This document shows positions 24,756-36,411 of a stretch of DNA of 64,000 nucleotides, in pieces. Each line of letters opens with the position of its first letter. Position 1 is the first letter of the stretch. The notes under the pieces are model-generated. The model searched no databases and was not told the origin of the DNA. It worked only from the letters and a program-made list of their open reading frames with translations. The position numbers were made by a program, and so were the translations under genes. Origin of the DNA: Gracilaria gracilis (taxonomy: Eukaryota > Rhodophyta > Florideophyceae > Gracilariales > Gracilariaceae). The DNA is taken from NCBI GenBank assembly GCA_030374805.1, contig JARGSG010000209.1, positions 806,001-870,000 on the forward strand, written 5' to 3'.

Positions 24756-27076
24756 TTAAATCACGTGCTTTTGTTCAAAAGGGGAACGCATGGACACGTC
24801 GACCTTGACGCCAGGGTTCAACCCTGATTATCCACCACTGAAAATAATTCTGTGGATTGACAACGATATATCTGTACACTTGTCCGATCTCGGCCGACGA
24901 CGCGCAAAATTCTCTGTGGCCTCGCCTCCTCCATAAACTGGGATCGTCGTCCGGGCCAGCGTCCCGGTTGATGCTGATGTAGGTCACTGGCTTCTGGTAC
25001 GTTTAAAAACGACGTTCTCTCCCTTTTTCATCCGAAGCTGACTACGTTTTCCCATTGCGCTTCGACGAAGGCGATATTTGCTTCGTTTCGTTCGGTTTCT
25101 TGCGCGCGGTGCGCAAAACATTATTGATGCTTTTCGAAACAGTTCTTTCACTTCCTAATCGCATGATGTCGGACATCATGCGATTAGGAAGTTGAACGAA
25201 CCATTTCGGAGAATCTCCTTTTGCTGGGGTGCGGACGTTTGGGTTCTTTGGTAAGGTTATTCTTCCACGCTTCATACTTCTGAACCAACTACTAATATTG
25301 CTGAAACGATGCGAAACTGGTCTGTACAGAAGAATTCGTAACGGTAAGTTTAGAAAAGCGAGGTTGGTCACTTTATGCTTCGTTTCTGACATTTTAGGCG
25401 GAATTGTATTCCTTCGCAGGTAAACGCTTCTCGATATCCATCTGCGCGTAGTCTAATGGTCAGCGAGTGCGTTAAGTGTACGAGGCAGCTTGAATGTTTC
25501 TGAATGGTAAGTTGGGTATGTTTTCATTGCGGGCTGGTTTCTTTCTGGCTTGATTCTGACATGCTCTTCATCATTTCATTGCTAAACAGGTTAAGGAATG
25601 TTTCTTATGATGCCGTTTTTGCGACTATACGATTATGCGGATGGTCAACGGTGGCACCGTTGAACATCCGCCTACTACTATATTCGCAGTGCCTCAATCT
25701 CTTGAATGCGTTCATGTTCTTGGTACGTCTTGTTGAAATAGTGTGTTGGGAAACGCGTTTCAAAGTATTCAAACTTGTCGTTCGATCTTCTTCGCCGTTG
25801 AAAACAGGTACTGTTGAGCGCGAGGAATGTGGCACGATGCGGAATGGTTTTGTACAGAAGACTGCGTAATGGTAAGTTTAAACTTTCGGAAAGCGAGATT
25901 GGTCACTTTCTGCATTGTTTCTGACATTTGAGGGGGCATTGTATTGATTCACAGGTAAGCAATTTCGATGCGATTGCATACGACTTTGGTCTAATAGTGG
26001 GCACGTGAGTTACGTCTTTGAGGCAGAACGAGTGATTCTTAATGGTAAGTTGGCTATGTTTTCATGGCATGATGGTTTCTTCTTGGTTTGATTCTGACAT
26101 GTTTTCCATCATTTCATTGCTTAACAGGTTAAGGATTGTTTCTAATGCTGCCCGTGTTGCGACTAGGAGAATATGGGGATGGTCAACGGTGCCTCAATCT
26201 CTTGAATGCGTTCATGTTATTGGTGCGTCTTGTTGATCTACTCTGTCTGGGAACTGCGTTTTTCAGTAATCTAACTTGTTGTTTCATTTTCTTAGCCGTT
26301 GAACACAGGGAGCTCATGGTGGTACTACTGACTTTTTCTTAGAAACAGATAGCACTCTGATATGCGGTACGTTTCTCACAAGAGTAATACTCTACACTCC
26401 AGATTGGGAATACTGACAACTCGCTTCCTTTCCGATCCCAACACAGATAAAACTAATTTCTAACGTTTTGCGTGGCGGTGAGCGCTACGTGCGATGAGCG
26501 AAGTGACATGCAACTCACGAACCGAGTAGTACAGTATCGTCATGAGGCGCTCCGCCTCATGGCGGTACTGCAGTTCGCAAGTCGGCTCGCATTCTCTGCG
26601 AAAATGCTCGCGCAGAGCGCCGTTCAATGGTGCTGGCGAGCATGAATCTGGCGAGGTTGACGCTCGCCGATGCCATTGAATAGATCTCTGCTAATATAGT
26701 GAATAGGGATTAGAATAGCGATTACGATAGGAATCAGATAGGTGAATAGATACAAATAAAGGAAACTCTGGTTGAATAGGAAGCATCGGAACTAGCGCTA
26801 CTATTCCATAGGGTGGATGCGAGTATTCCACTTATTGAGACGTTTAATGTGCACCGAATGTGGAAACAGAAACTGCGCTTGGTGGAAAAGTGCGCAGTTA
26901 ATCCTGGCAGAGCAAACTAGCGCGACCGGAATACCACGGAGTATTTCCTGCGGACCAATACTGGGCAACCCAAGCAATTTTCTGCAAAATTTGGAAAAGC
27001 AGCACAAGGTAATTTTCCAAAAAATTTACTGGACGACCGTTGCCAAATTCTGCGCGACCCTTGCCAAAAACTAGCA
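24756..27076. repeat. Non-coding right part of T1 with tandem duplication and hairpins
   Basis: No gene is seen. A perfect 43-bp palindrome lies at 25,150-25,192. A roughly 530-bp unit is repeated in tandem between about 25,300 and 26,340: GGTAAGTTGGGTATG at 25,505 recurs as GGTAAGTTGGCTATG at 26,043, and GGTAAGTTT at 25,344 recurs at 25,870. GTAAGT...ACAG spacing makes some blocks look like 80-90 nt introns. A strong hairpin lies at 26,531-26,573, with more short ones to 26,690. Confidence 0.55.
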
Positions 27077-27090
27077 TTTGCAGAACACAG

Positions 27091-28706
27091 AAGATGAAGG
27101 ACTCAAACTTCGATGTCGACCGAAATGGTTTCCTTGTAAGGCGAGCTCCAATTGATGGATCCCTTCAAAAGGTAGTGCCCAAGGTGCTGCGCCCCAGGGT
27201 GCTGTACCTTTCGCAGTACCCGAGGCTATCCGGACACCGTGGAGGTACGAGAAGGTACTACACCTTGAGGCAGGGGTATTATTGGCCTCACATGGCTCTT
27301 GATATCTATACTTTTCTGGGTCAGTGCGAATCATGCGTACGAACCCGTGGAGGTCTCCGCAAGCACAGGAAATACTTGAAACTATTCCCAGCTGCGGATC
27401 CTCTCGAATTCGTAGCAATAGACCTTCTAGGGCTATTGCCGAAAACCACAAGGGGATATCAGTACATCATCGTAATCACCAACAGGTTTTCGAAGCTCAC
27501 CAGAGCCATACCTTTGAAGGACACGAAGTCTACGACCCTCGCGGTAGCGTTCTTGAACAACTGGATTTACCCGTATGGTGCGCCACTATATCTACTTACC
27601 GACAATGGTTCGAACTTGGCTTCGAAGTTCTTTGAAGCGGTTTGTAACCTCTTCGGTATTAGCACTACTCCCTCACTGCCTATCATCCACAAACGAATGG
27701 GCAAGTGGAGCGCTTTAACGGAACACTGGTATCTAGGTTTCGCCACTATACAGAAGAACACCAAACTGGTTGGGACGAGCTCGTGCAGCCCTTGAGATAT
27801 GCATATAACCTTCAGGTTCATCGAGCGACGCAGACTACGCCGTTCGAACTGATACTGTCAAGACACCCACCAGGTATTGTTGTTGAAGGAGACCCACTAG
27901 GACAAGAAGCCGCCGGGTCGCTCACACCGTCAAAGGTTAAACGGAATACCCTTTTGAGGTTGAGGCGTGCTCTCAAACATGCTGAGAGCAAGCTCACAGC
28001 ATCCCAAAAGCGGTACAAGGAGGACTACGGCCGAAAGGTAACCCAAGTGGTAACGGCTACGCCGGGTCAATATGTCTTTATTGAACATCCTCCGAAAGGA
28101 GCTAAACCACGACCGGGTGATGAAGCCGATGATGAAGCTATTGATAGAGACATCAATTCTAAGCTTCTTCCGAAATCATCGGGACCTTTCGAGGTAGTTC
28201 GATCAACCGAGCAGACGGTAACGGTGAACCAAGATGGTGTAGAGAATACGATCTCTATTGACCGAATTACGGTTGCACCCCAAACGGTTCAAACCAGGAA
28301 GGAACGCGGAGAATCCGCGCGAGACCCCCAAGCGGTTGCCCTGAGTACTCGGCCCAGAGAGGACGAGATACCCATAGAGGTTAATGATGACGCACAGGGT
28401 GAGGACCCAGACTACGTACCACCCGCGGGGATTACAGTGGCTTCTTCAGAGAAAATACCTACCCCTAGTGGTATCAATGCTCATCTAAACCAAAGTGGTG
28501 ACGGGACACCGTCTCAGGTGTCTGATGAGTTCCCATTGGAACGCCTTGTAGGTCACCGCCGTACCCCAGATGGTCTGAGGTACACCGTACGTTGGTATGG
28601 CAGGGGCGCCGATGGTGACACCGCCGAGCCACCCTCAGCCATACCACACCACTTCCGGGTGAGCTACTGGAACCGCAAGGGAGAGGACATGCCAAATGAT
28701 GCGTAA
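27091..28706 (+). pseudogene. int: Fossil integrase with chromodomain-like tail
   Basis: This is the continuation of the gypsy element after T1. An H..GH zinc-binding-type N-terminus lies near 27,190-27,330, an integrase core with the FVAIDLLG region follows near 27,410-27,640, then a C-terminal region and a chromodomain-like block near 28,530-28,690 (LRYTVRWYG and onward). Chromoviruses use such a tail to target chromatin. Treated as a fossil; coding is interrupted about once or twice. Confidence 0.7.
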
Positions 28707-29708
28707 ACCTTCGAGGTAATGCAGTCCCCTAAGGAAGGGGGAAAAGCATTGTAATGAGGAGTACCAAAATCGGTTCGGACGCTTACCGGGAAGGCACAAC
28801 CAGAAGGAAGCATTCCGCGAGGGTACGTCCAAGGAGCGGTAGCGCTAAAGACGGACGCACCATTGTACGAGCGCCGTTGCACACGCGCCATGCACGTGCG
28901 TGGCACGCGCGCGAATCCGAACGGTGGAAACATTCAAAAAATTGTATCTTTTTATTTGACGAGGTATACTCGCGCTGTTCGTGGCGCGCCGTGCGGAGTA
29001 ACCGATTTGGTTTACACTATTGTGTGTAGGGAGCGAGCAACGGCATGGTCAAAAAATCTAAGTATTGTGACCGTGCCGTGCTCCCGAATCGGCCATTCCC
29101 AGCCTCTGAAACCGCTTGGTTCTCGAGATACAGACCATAAGAGGTTTCTGCGGTTTCACTACCATATGGAGGAGTAATTTCCCGGTCAAATATTTTGATT
29201 CGCCTTGCAAGTAACCTCCAGGGTGAAACGCCGCACGTGCGCCCATGCAGGGTGAGAGGCCATACAGAGCCATCTCGGTACATTGCTAGCCACTGCGCGC
29301 AAGCGCGTGGCACAACATCTGACCTCATGGGAAGGCGAAACCGTTCGCTGCGCCGCACGAAGGCGCATCGGAGTACCAACGTGGTGAATCATACTACGAG
29401 CATCAAAATGGCTCAGGATGAAGCTAAGTCACCTCCTGGAACTTACCTACAAGGAATTAACCTTCACCCATCGTGGTACGCTGGTCTAAGGAGAGGGGAG
29501 GAGAGTCTCAAAACCTAATTGGAGATGCGCAGAGCTAAGCAACGGGGGAGGAGCTGTTTTCGAGCTTCCTCCCCCGCTACGCACCGCACCTCAATGGCAA
29601 TTGCAACCTAACATGGAAACGCATAACTTTTAACTTTACTTGAAGAGTAACACCAATAGGGATGCAGGAGCAACGTGGCTCAAGCGCAGACCCAAGTGGA
29701 TACGACAA
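28707..29708. other. Non-coding stretch after the gypsy pol
   Basis: It holds the purine-rich tract at about 28,728-28,745 and a GC-rich stretch, with no supported gene. A strong stem-loop lies at about 29,545-29,577 (GGGGGAGGAGCT, loop, AGCTTCCTCCCCC). I compared it by eye with 9.85-10.3 kb and found no matching LTR. Confidence 0.4.
29547..29577. terminator. Stem-loop between converging transcription units
   Basis: A 12-13 bp G-rich stem with a 4-6 nt loop between the plus-strand gypsy pol and the minus-strand ORF pair. It could serve 3'-end structure, but no poly(A) signal was tied to it. Confidence 0.25.
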
Positions 29709-30146
29709 TCAACCTGACGGGTGAGTGGCAAAGTGAGGCCCCGAGGAACCTCCAGATGAGGATCCTCGACCAGGAGTGGTGTTCTGATGGGCTCCCGGCC
29801 AAGGCTGGGAGAGATGAGCCTGGCCTGGAGCCTGGCTAGGTGCGCTACCATGACCCACGGGGGTAGTAGTAGGCACGCTGACGCCTGGCATTACGTCGGG
29901 ACCCATCGCAGGTGGCGCGCTCGCCTGCGCAACCAACGGAGGTACCGACGACCCGGTGTGGAGAGGAGCCTGCGGAGCGGCTAGAAGGCCGGGGTTCAGG
30001 CTAGCACCAAATAGAGGATCCTCCAAAGGGTTTGTAGGCGTCGGGTCTATGGCCGTCACTAGGCCTGCCACCTGGTTGGTAGCCATCTGGTAGAGCTCGA
30101 CCTGAAACCGGTTTCGGAACTCACCAATTTGGAAAAAGGATCGCAT
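29709..30146 (-). CDS. Minus-strand ORF B, Pro/Ser/Gly-rich, unrecognised
   Basis: A 145-codon ORF whose ATG directly abuts the stop of ORF A (TAAATG at 30,144-30,149), so the two may be read from one transcript. The first 35 residues are mixed and helical (FQIGEFRNRFQVELYQMATN). The rest is Pro/Ala/Ser/Gly-rich and disordered. It lies antisense and downstream of the gypsy pol, a place where some LTR elements carry antisense accessory ORFs. That origin is possible but unproven, so I describe it only as part of a probable element fossil. Confidence 0.35.
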   Translation of the reverse strand: MRSFFQIGEFRNRFQVELYQMATNQVAGLVTAIDPTPTNPLEDPLFGASLNPGLLAAPQAPLHTGSSVPPLVAQASAPPAMGPDVMPGVSVPTTTPVGHGSAPSQAPGQAHLSQPWPGAHQNTTPGRGSSSGGSSGPHFATHPSG

Positions 30147-30729
30147 TTACTGTGCATGACGAGGCAGGATGCTTTCCAGAAGGGCAAGAGCTTCGACCAC
30201 AGAGGTAGAACCCGCCCGCTGGAAGTTCACCACGCAGGCTTGGCGGACCCGGGCCATAAAACCTGAAATGGTCTGGGAGTCCACCTGAGAGGGGACAGGC
30301 GCCGCAGCCGCAGCCATGACATCCCCGAGGATAGCCCGCGGAGGCCCATCAACCCTTGTGGTACTAGGGAGAAGAGAAGTTACACCAGTATGGGCAGGCG
30401 TATTGCGTCCCTCCGGAGCGGGAGTAGCGTCGGTGTTCTCGGAATGCTAGTTTAGTATGCTAGATCACTAGTTGTGGAAATAAAAGTCCGAAAGAACTAG
30501 CATTTTTGCAGTTTGCGCTAGTTGGCAAGGCAAAAATTTTTTTTTTGCAAATTAAGTTTCCATTGGGTGCAGTTTGAACTCCAACCATTGGAGTTGAATG
30601 CTACTTTCTAGTTCCTCGACAACCGCTCGTAACTTTACATTCCCCGCACCGGTCAAAAACAGTCTAAAAAATTACGAACCAGCCTCTAGTGCTCCCTCAT
30701 TCCAACCCTGCATTCGGATCCTGAGTCTT

Positions 30730-31647
30730 AGTTTCCCGAAATGTCAAGTTGAAGAACTCCAACGGAAAACTTTCCCCATTCTCGTACACCCTCCTAGCCC
30801 CAAACCGGCTCCCAACCCCTTCTAGCCTCTTTTCATCCTGCTACTCCAGTATCCGTTCCGCAGTTCGCACAGCCGCCGCCGCACTACGAAACCCAACTAG
30901 TAGCGCTCCACCTGGCAGCTTTCGTGGCGCAAACAACTCCCCATCCTCGCCCACCATCACCCCACACTTTCTCCTCTTCCTCAGCCCACTTCCCCCAACC
31001 TTCCCTCCATCCCCTTCTTCCCTCCTCCCCCTCACACTTCCACGGCCACCACCAGACTCTGCCGTCAACGGAAACCCTTTCTGTGTTCCCTCATCCCTCC
31101 CATATCCTCCTTCCCTCACCAGCTCCCCCACCCCCACCGACAATTTGCACGTCTTCTCCACCTGTCTCATTTGCGACTCCAACACCTCCACACGACCCCT
31201 CGGCCCCATGTTCTCCCTTCTCAGCCTCCCCATCTCCCTCCCAACGCACTTACCTATCCCACTCACACGCTTCTCAGTCCCTAATCCCGCCAACGTCATC
31301 CATTTCCGAATCGTCGATATCCATTCCATCGACACCTCCAACCTCAGACACACTCAGCACCACCCCTTCCATTTGACCTCCCATCTCAGGAATCAGGTCG
31401 TCCGAATGCTCCTTCAGATTCACTTCAAGCCCTCTCAACCGCTCCTTCATCTCCGCCGCAAACCTTCTCTTCGGTTCCCCATCACCCCCACTCCCCTCTC
31501 CATCCCCACCCCCTCCTCCCCCCTCATGCAGACCCTTTTCCTGCCCTTCCCCTCCCCTCCCGGTGGCGTCTCGGGTACCTCCGTCCGGTGAAGCAGAGCC
31601 ATTAGCCTCTCGTCCTCGACGTACACATTCGACATCGCATATACAAA
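30730..31647 (-). pseudogene. Coiled-coil left ORF, T2 remnant
   Basis: The T2 counterpart of 15,520-16,527 and 45,197-46,120. It starts with MSNVYVEDERLMALLHR at about 31,635, and the C-terminal block ends in SAAAAVRTAERILE near 30,850. The frame changes between the two halves, so it is broken. Proline-rich plus-strand ORFs over it are antisense shadows. Confidence 0.55.
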
Positions 31648-32084
31648 CGCGATTCACGATGGCAGAGATGGAACCGAGCGAGATGAACGCAACAGCACTC
31701 CTCCCCACTGCGCACACCCGTGATACCTTCGGACACACACCCAATTGCGCTGCACAAGTATTTGTACCCGATTCAACCCTTCTCCCATTTCCCGCCATTG
31801 CGATCATTTTCAATTTTTTCCTAGAAATATACCTTCTTATAAACACACCCTTCGATCCAACCTGCCTTATAGTCCTCCGGTCCATTTCTTTCCATAACCT
31901 AATCATACAAATCACCTTGTTCCTTCACGTATTGTTTCGCGTGACCATAGCATCAGCCCTCCTCTCTACTTAAAGCGTTTTTTTCCTTCCCTAAAATGTA
32001 GTCCACTTTTCTTTCACAGCTACCAAAACCTGACAGCTTCCTATAGCTAGTTCACACCCGTACTTTCAACCATACTCCTTCGCA

Positions 32085-32230
32085 ATGAGCTTCCATTCAT
32101 CTTCCTTCCGTTCTACCATCATCCTCGCTGTTGTCGTACGTACTACGTACCTCTAGTAGAGGTCGAACTGACACCATGCTTTACAACAATGGTTCCCCTC
32201 AAAATAACTTTCCCTCCATCGAAGGCTTCA
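32085..32230 (+). pseudogene. 5' remnant of the reductase-like cargo gene in T2
   Basis: From an ATG at 32,085 the sequence tracks the first about 45 codons of the T3 reductase-like gene (46,671 onward), including the ATGCTTTACAACAATGGT stretch, then diverges. Only the gene start survives. Confidence 0.6.
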
Positions 32231-32845
32231 TTTGGTGCATTCTCTTTGTGACAATCGTAGGGGTGCTTCGCATATGTTACAGTAATATAGTTTCTATATC
32301 AGAGACAGTATTACAGTATTCAATACAACTGTATTGAGTAAGAAAACTCGAATTGCATTGATTAGAGTCGTATTTATCAAGAGCAGGTTCCACATACAAT
32401 CTATGGTGATATAGTACTGGGAATGCCAAACTGATATTACTCACTGAATAATATAAGCTGGCAGCTGAGTAATACTACTGAAGCATTCCTAGCAGGAGAT
32501 GATCAGTATTCTCGTCATTTTCAGCACCACTGGTGCTATTTGAGAGAAAATAAGTATTAGCATGGCATGCTAATACCTACTCTCTCTCAAATATTTTGCT
32601 GAACCATATACAATTAGAAGAGGGGTCCGGTGAAGATCATCATCGCGCGGGAAACGTGATAGGCGTTGAGGTCAAGGTATCACTGGTGCTTGGTCCACCG
32701 CTTTTATTGATACACCCCGCAATGCAGCACAAAGAAAGAACAAAGATTATCCTGTGCTTGCAATATATAAGGGCAACAGAGCACACCAAATTTGGGATTC
32801 AAGATTGTGTGCATTTCGCTCTCTGAGACTTGGGGTGGCTTATAA

Positions 32846-32957
32846 AGACAATAGACCTGCATAAGCTCGTCAAGCATATAGTACACGGGGTTGAGAAGCA
32901 GACAAAAGTTGGGATTAGTTGTAAATGTCAGATGTGTTGCGGTAAACCCGATAAAAA
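32846..32957 (+). other. Conserved zinc-finger-like peptide segment (T2 copy)
   Basis: KTIDLHKLVKHIVH, then VGISCKCQMCCGK and a stop. It matches T1 at 16,917-17,050. The following roughly 700 bp (to about 33,640) also track T1 17,100-17,700, but without a shared frame. Confidence 0.35.
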
Positions 32958-33038
32958 GTAACTGGACCACATGCGCCCCGAATGCAAAGATTTTGACCCG
33001 ACCGAAACGACAGGCCCAAAAAAATTGTTTAATTTTTT

Positions 33039-34676
33039 GGACAGCGGGCCGATGTGCAGCGGCGCTTCATCGGTGCACCGATGAAGCGCCGCGACACCCG
33101 GGTCCGCTGTCCGGCGGGTGGTGTAGACCACCGGTCCTGAATACGTTTGCAAGGATTCAAAACCACCCTGACACACTGATTTGGCTTATTTCAAGAGCAT
33201 CTGCAGCAACGCTCACTATACCAAAGTGATTAATATATGCAGCCTCATAAGTGTGTTATTAGGCTCAAAGTCTCCGAAAAGAAGGATTTAACATCATGTA
33301 CTCCTATTTTGTGAAAAGAATGACCTACATTATGTTTGCGCACGAACATTCACTCGTTTGTGGGAGTAGTCTGTAGAGGCGCGCGTGCCTACGGCTTTGC
33401 ATCGATATTTATTGAGCAGAGGGTATGGGCGCCAGACAGTCGCGCCTATGACAGCAGTGTAGAACGGACACAACTCTGCTACTTTACACACTTATATTCT
33501 TTCTTGGATTTTCGAAAGAATACTATCTTGATGGAAGATTAATACTTTTATTCTCTTAGGAAGAGGACTTTGTTATATTGTTCGGAAGACATGACGACTA
33601 GGAAGTGCCCAAAATGGCAGTAGCGCTTTATTGAGGCATCGATGAAAAACACTTCATCTCGGTCTACAATCGCTTGTCTAACACTCTGATTGAGTGTATA
33701 TAAAGAGCATCGCGGAGGTGTCGTAGCGCTTCATTGGTGCACCAATGAAGCGCCACGACACCCCGGTCCCCTGTCCCAACAAATCTTCAAGTTCTTTTGG
33801 ATACCCACGGTACATTGGGACAGCGGACCGGGGTGCCTTTGCGTTTCATCGGTGCACCGATGAAGCGCCACGACACCCTTGTCCGCTGTCCCACCAAATT
33901 TTCAATTCTTTGAAATAATCACAGCGCATTGAGACAGCAAACCGGGGTGTCGTGACGCTTCATCAGTGCACTGATGAAGCGCCGAGCCACCCTGGTCCGC
34001 TGTCACAATGAATTTCCAATATTTTTTGAAATACTCACCACGCATTGGGACAGCGGACCGGGGTGTCCGGGCGCTTGAGCGTTGCACCGATGAAGCGCAA
34101 CGACACCCTTGGCCACTTTCCGAAGCATATTCTTATATTTACGGATGTCATTTTCCTAGCTGCGAAGCGCCGAGGTGGGCCATTCTCTAAGGGGATTGTT
34201 TTCTCTTTTGCCACAACCGAAAGAAACATTCGGTTGTGGATAAAAAAAGAAGAAAACCACCTTAAAATGTTGTGAAGAAGAACAAGGTAGGGCATGAAAC
34301 TAACATGGAGGGGGAATCGAGCTAGTTTTTCCTCCATTATAATATATACAAGACTATCTGGCCGCTTCTTCGCAAAATCTAAAATATATTTTAGGAGCAG
34401 GGGCCCGGGGTATCTCGGCGCTTCATCGGTGCACCGATGAAGCGACACGATACCACAGTCCGCCGTCCAAACGCGACTTGGGTGATGCGCCTTGGGTGAT
34501 GGCATACATGGCACGGCCCACGCCCATGGGCAGCCGTCCGGGGTGGCGCCTTGAGTTAAGCAGCCGTGGTGATAATACACTTGGGAGGGCCCACGTGCCG
34601 TGGAGAGCGGTCCAGGGTGTCGTGGCGTTTCATCGGTGCACCGATGAAGCTCCATGACACCCCGGACCGCTATTCC
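33039..34676. repeat. Palindrome array in T2, partly tandem at about 115 bp
   Basis: Palindromes lie at about 33,039-33,112, 33,713-33,777, 33,817-33,892, 33,931-34,005, 34,047-34,121, 34,395-34,469 and 34,602-34,676. The four from 33,713 to 34,121 form a tandem array of about 113-116 bp units, each a palindrome plus an AT-rich spacer. Centres are GGTGCACC, AGTGCACT or close variants, as in T1 and T3. The last copy is followed by the same TTCGCGTATA sequence that follows the last copy in T3 (52,055), marking it as the promoter side of the methylase-SET gene. Confidence 0.85.
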
Positions 34677-34783
34677 ATCTCTTTTATCGTATACCTTCGC
34701 GTATAAGTAAGTTTGCATTCAGGAAGTTTCTTATCTTCTCAGTGGTCACGCCTACCCTCACACTTCTTTACAGCGAAGCTACG

Positions 34784-35304
34784 ATGTGCGGTTGTCGTGT
34801 CGAGAAGTTAAAAACTCGTCACCCCAGCGCAGGAGTGGGTGTGTTCACTACACGCGAGGTCATGAAAAAGGGAGAAGTATGCTACTTCTACGGAATACTT
34901 GTGTACCATGACCTGACAAAAAGAAAGGAGGTAGAAAGTAAGTATGGTGAAGGGCTATTGGGAGCCACCGCAGCTCGTTTTCAAAAGTATGGGATGGTGG
35001 TCACCTTCCGTGGCTCTTTATTTGAGAGAAAATATGGAGAAGGCTGGTACTTGTGTGGATTGTGCCCGCTCCGTTTTCATTGGGTGGAACAAATAACGAT
35101 CCGAAAAACAAGGAAGGGGACAAGGATATTAATGCAGTTGCGCATGGTGTTGAGAAGCGACGACCTGCAAATATGGCGGTTATTCGAGCTCGAAACACAG
35201 GACTCACATCGCATCAACTACGAGAATATGAACTGCTTGCGTTGCGAGCACTTCGAAAACTGGAAGTGGGAGAGGAGTTCTTCGCGGATTATGGAGTAGA
35301 ATAA
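34784..35304 (+). pseudogene. SET-domain remnant of the methylase-SET gene in T2
   Basis: It starts at ATGTGCGGTTGTCG (34,784), matching T3 at 54,946. The first part has HPSAGVGVFTTREVMKKGE and YFYG, the N-terminal SET pattern (G.GVF.T...KGE..YFYG). In another frame the end reads LLALRALRKLEVGEEFFADY (about 35,240-35,297), the C-terminal SET signature with GEEFFxDYG. The methyltransferase part is deleted: the promoter-side sequence of T3 (to about 52,135) joins directly to the SET start here. At least one frame change breaks it. Confidence 0.6.
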
Positions 35305-35784
35305 AACTGGGTTAAATCATCAAATCATATTTTACTAAACGCCTAGAACATTTACTATATTGGCGCCATGTGGGAAATATTGATCATCGTTAATGGAGGT
35401 GCACTTCTTGGCGTTGAGCACGAATGAGAAACTAAGCACTTTGGCTCAAGTGCAAAGTGTAAGTATGAGGATAAGTCAAGAGAATGAAAAGCACCGAATA
35501 TGATGCGAAAACTTGTACGCTTTTTAAAAGATGAGAACAATGTAGTGCAGAAATGGAAATTTCGGTGCCAATTTTCGGTTTTGCAATCGGAAAATTAGAA
35601 ATAGAGCTCGGTGCTTTCTACCGCACCCGACTTAAGGTTTGCCTTCGATCGGCGACGCTGGGTCAAGGCGAGCGCCAAACACGTCGAGGGAAAACTGTTC
35701 GGATTCCAATGACCTTCGATCGCGGTGAGTGGGGAAGACGTCAAGCGCGCAGCACCAACCGCGCCGATCCGGTCGGATTCCACA

Positions 35785-36340
35785 TGGCGAGTGGGGGAAG
35801 ATAGCACGGAGGAGATTAGCGGGCGCGCGTCTAGAGGCCGGAAGCGTGCGGAAACGGTAAGTCGTGAAGGTAGCGCCGCTCGCAGTCCGCGTGCACCCCG
35901 CAGTGGTTTGGGTAGCCTCGCTTCTAATACGCGACCGCCTCGAAGTGGGTTACCTGAAAGTGGCTCATGAGGGAGTACTGCACATGGGAACCGAAGAAAA
36001 GGTACCAGGAGGAGCAACCAGGGTGGAAGATCAGAATGAACGGAGCGAACGGTAAGTATTTTGCTGTTGGAACCAATCTCGAACGCACCAAAATAGGCAG
36101 TTAGTCTCAAGGAGAGTATGGGAGGGAAGCAAGGTATGCCGGATAAGGCTTGGCGCGGTTTTCATGAGAGAAAGGGACGTAGACAAATTGCTGAACAGGA
36201 GCTTGCCGACTGGAGGAGCCCAATCTCATTTTTGTGACTGGGCGCAGGGGGAGACAGCAGGGATGGGGCAGAAGGAGGAGAGGGGAGCGGGTAGATTGAT
36301 TGAAAGGAAGAGGATTGGAGATAGCTGCGGAATGATGACG
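35785..36340 (+). pseudogene. ORF2 5' remnant in T2
   Basis: It aligns with the start of T3 ORF2 (55,975 onward). It has MASGGR-type and RASRGRKRAETV-like sequence and keeps the ACGGTAAGT splice-donor-like site also seen in T3. After about 36,150 it jumps to sequence equivalent to T3 58,590 onward, so most of ORF2 is deleted. Confidence 0.45.
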
Positions 36341-36411
36341 AGGTGATTTATCTGTTTTACCCCACGTCTATCTCTAAATCTTTCCTGTGGAAGTAGGTCG
36401 TAGTGATTGGT

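Larger units (their letters stand above)
15139..27090. mobile_element. Transposon T1: core CACTA/Plavaka-like element inserted in the gypsy pol
   Basis: About 12 kb interrupts the gypsy element. The outer edges share TATGTTCTGCAAA (15,141-15,153) and, inverted, TGTGTTCTGCAAA (27,077-27,089), the latter followed inward by the family motif CTAGTTT. Inside are a coiled-coil ORF (minus), a palindrome cluster, ORF2 (plus) and a transposase (minus), in the same order as T3 but without T3's cargo. A second terminus typical of the family lies at 24,753. An alternative reading is therefore nesting: the transposase-bearing element ends at 24,753 inside an outer, non-coding element whose right part is 24,756-27,090. 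No target duplication was found at the outer edges. Confidence 0.6.
9849..28740 (+). mobile_element. Fossil Ty3/gypsy (chromovirus-type) LTR retrotransposon, split by inserted transposon T1
   Basis: A plus-strand element with parts in the usual Ty3/gypsy order: a gag-like ORF, a zinc-knuckle-like segment, protease, reverse transcriptase and RNase H, then integrase with a C-terminal chromodomain-like tail. A purine-rich tract near 28,728-28,745 would suit the start of 3' minus-to-plus priming. The element is cut between RNase H and integrase by about 12 kb of other transposon sequence (15.14-27.09 kb), so it is older than that insertion. I could not match a 3' LTR to the presumed 5' LTR. It looks broken: besides the large insertion, coding is interrupted in several places. 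Outer limits are approximate. Confidence 0.75.

Noticed and set aside
25445-25490. GTAGTCTAATGGTCAGCG resembles a tRNA A-box
   Set aside because: No B-box, no acceptor stem pairing and no anticodon arm follow.
28748-29600. Possible 3' LTR of the gypsy element
   Set aside because: I could not match it by eye to sequence upstream of gag, so no LTR pair is claimed.
33713-34121. Regularly spaced repeats that could suggest a CRISPR array
   Set aside because: The window is eukaryotic, the repeats are 74-bp palindromes and the spacers resemble each other. This is a tandem repeat, not CRISPR.
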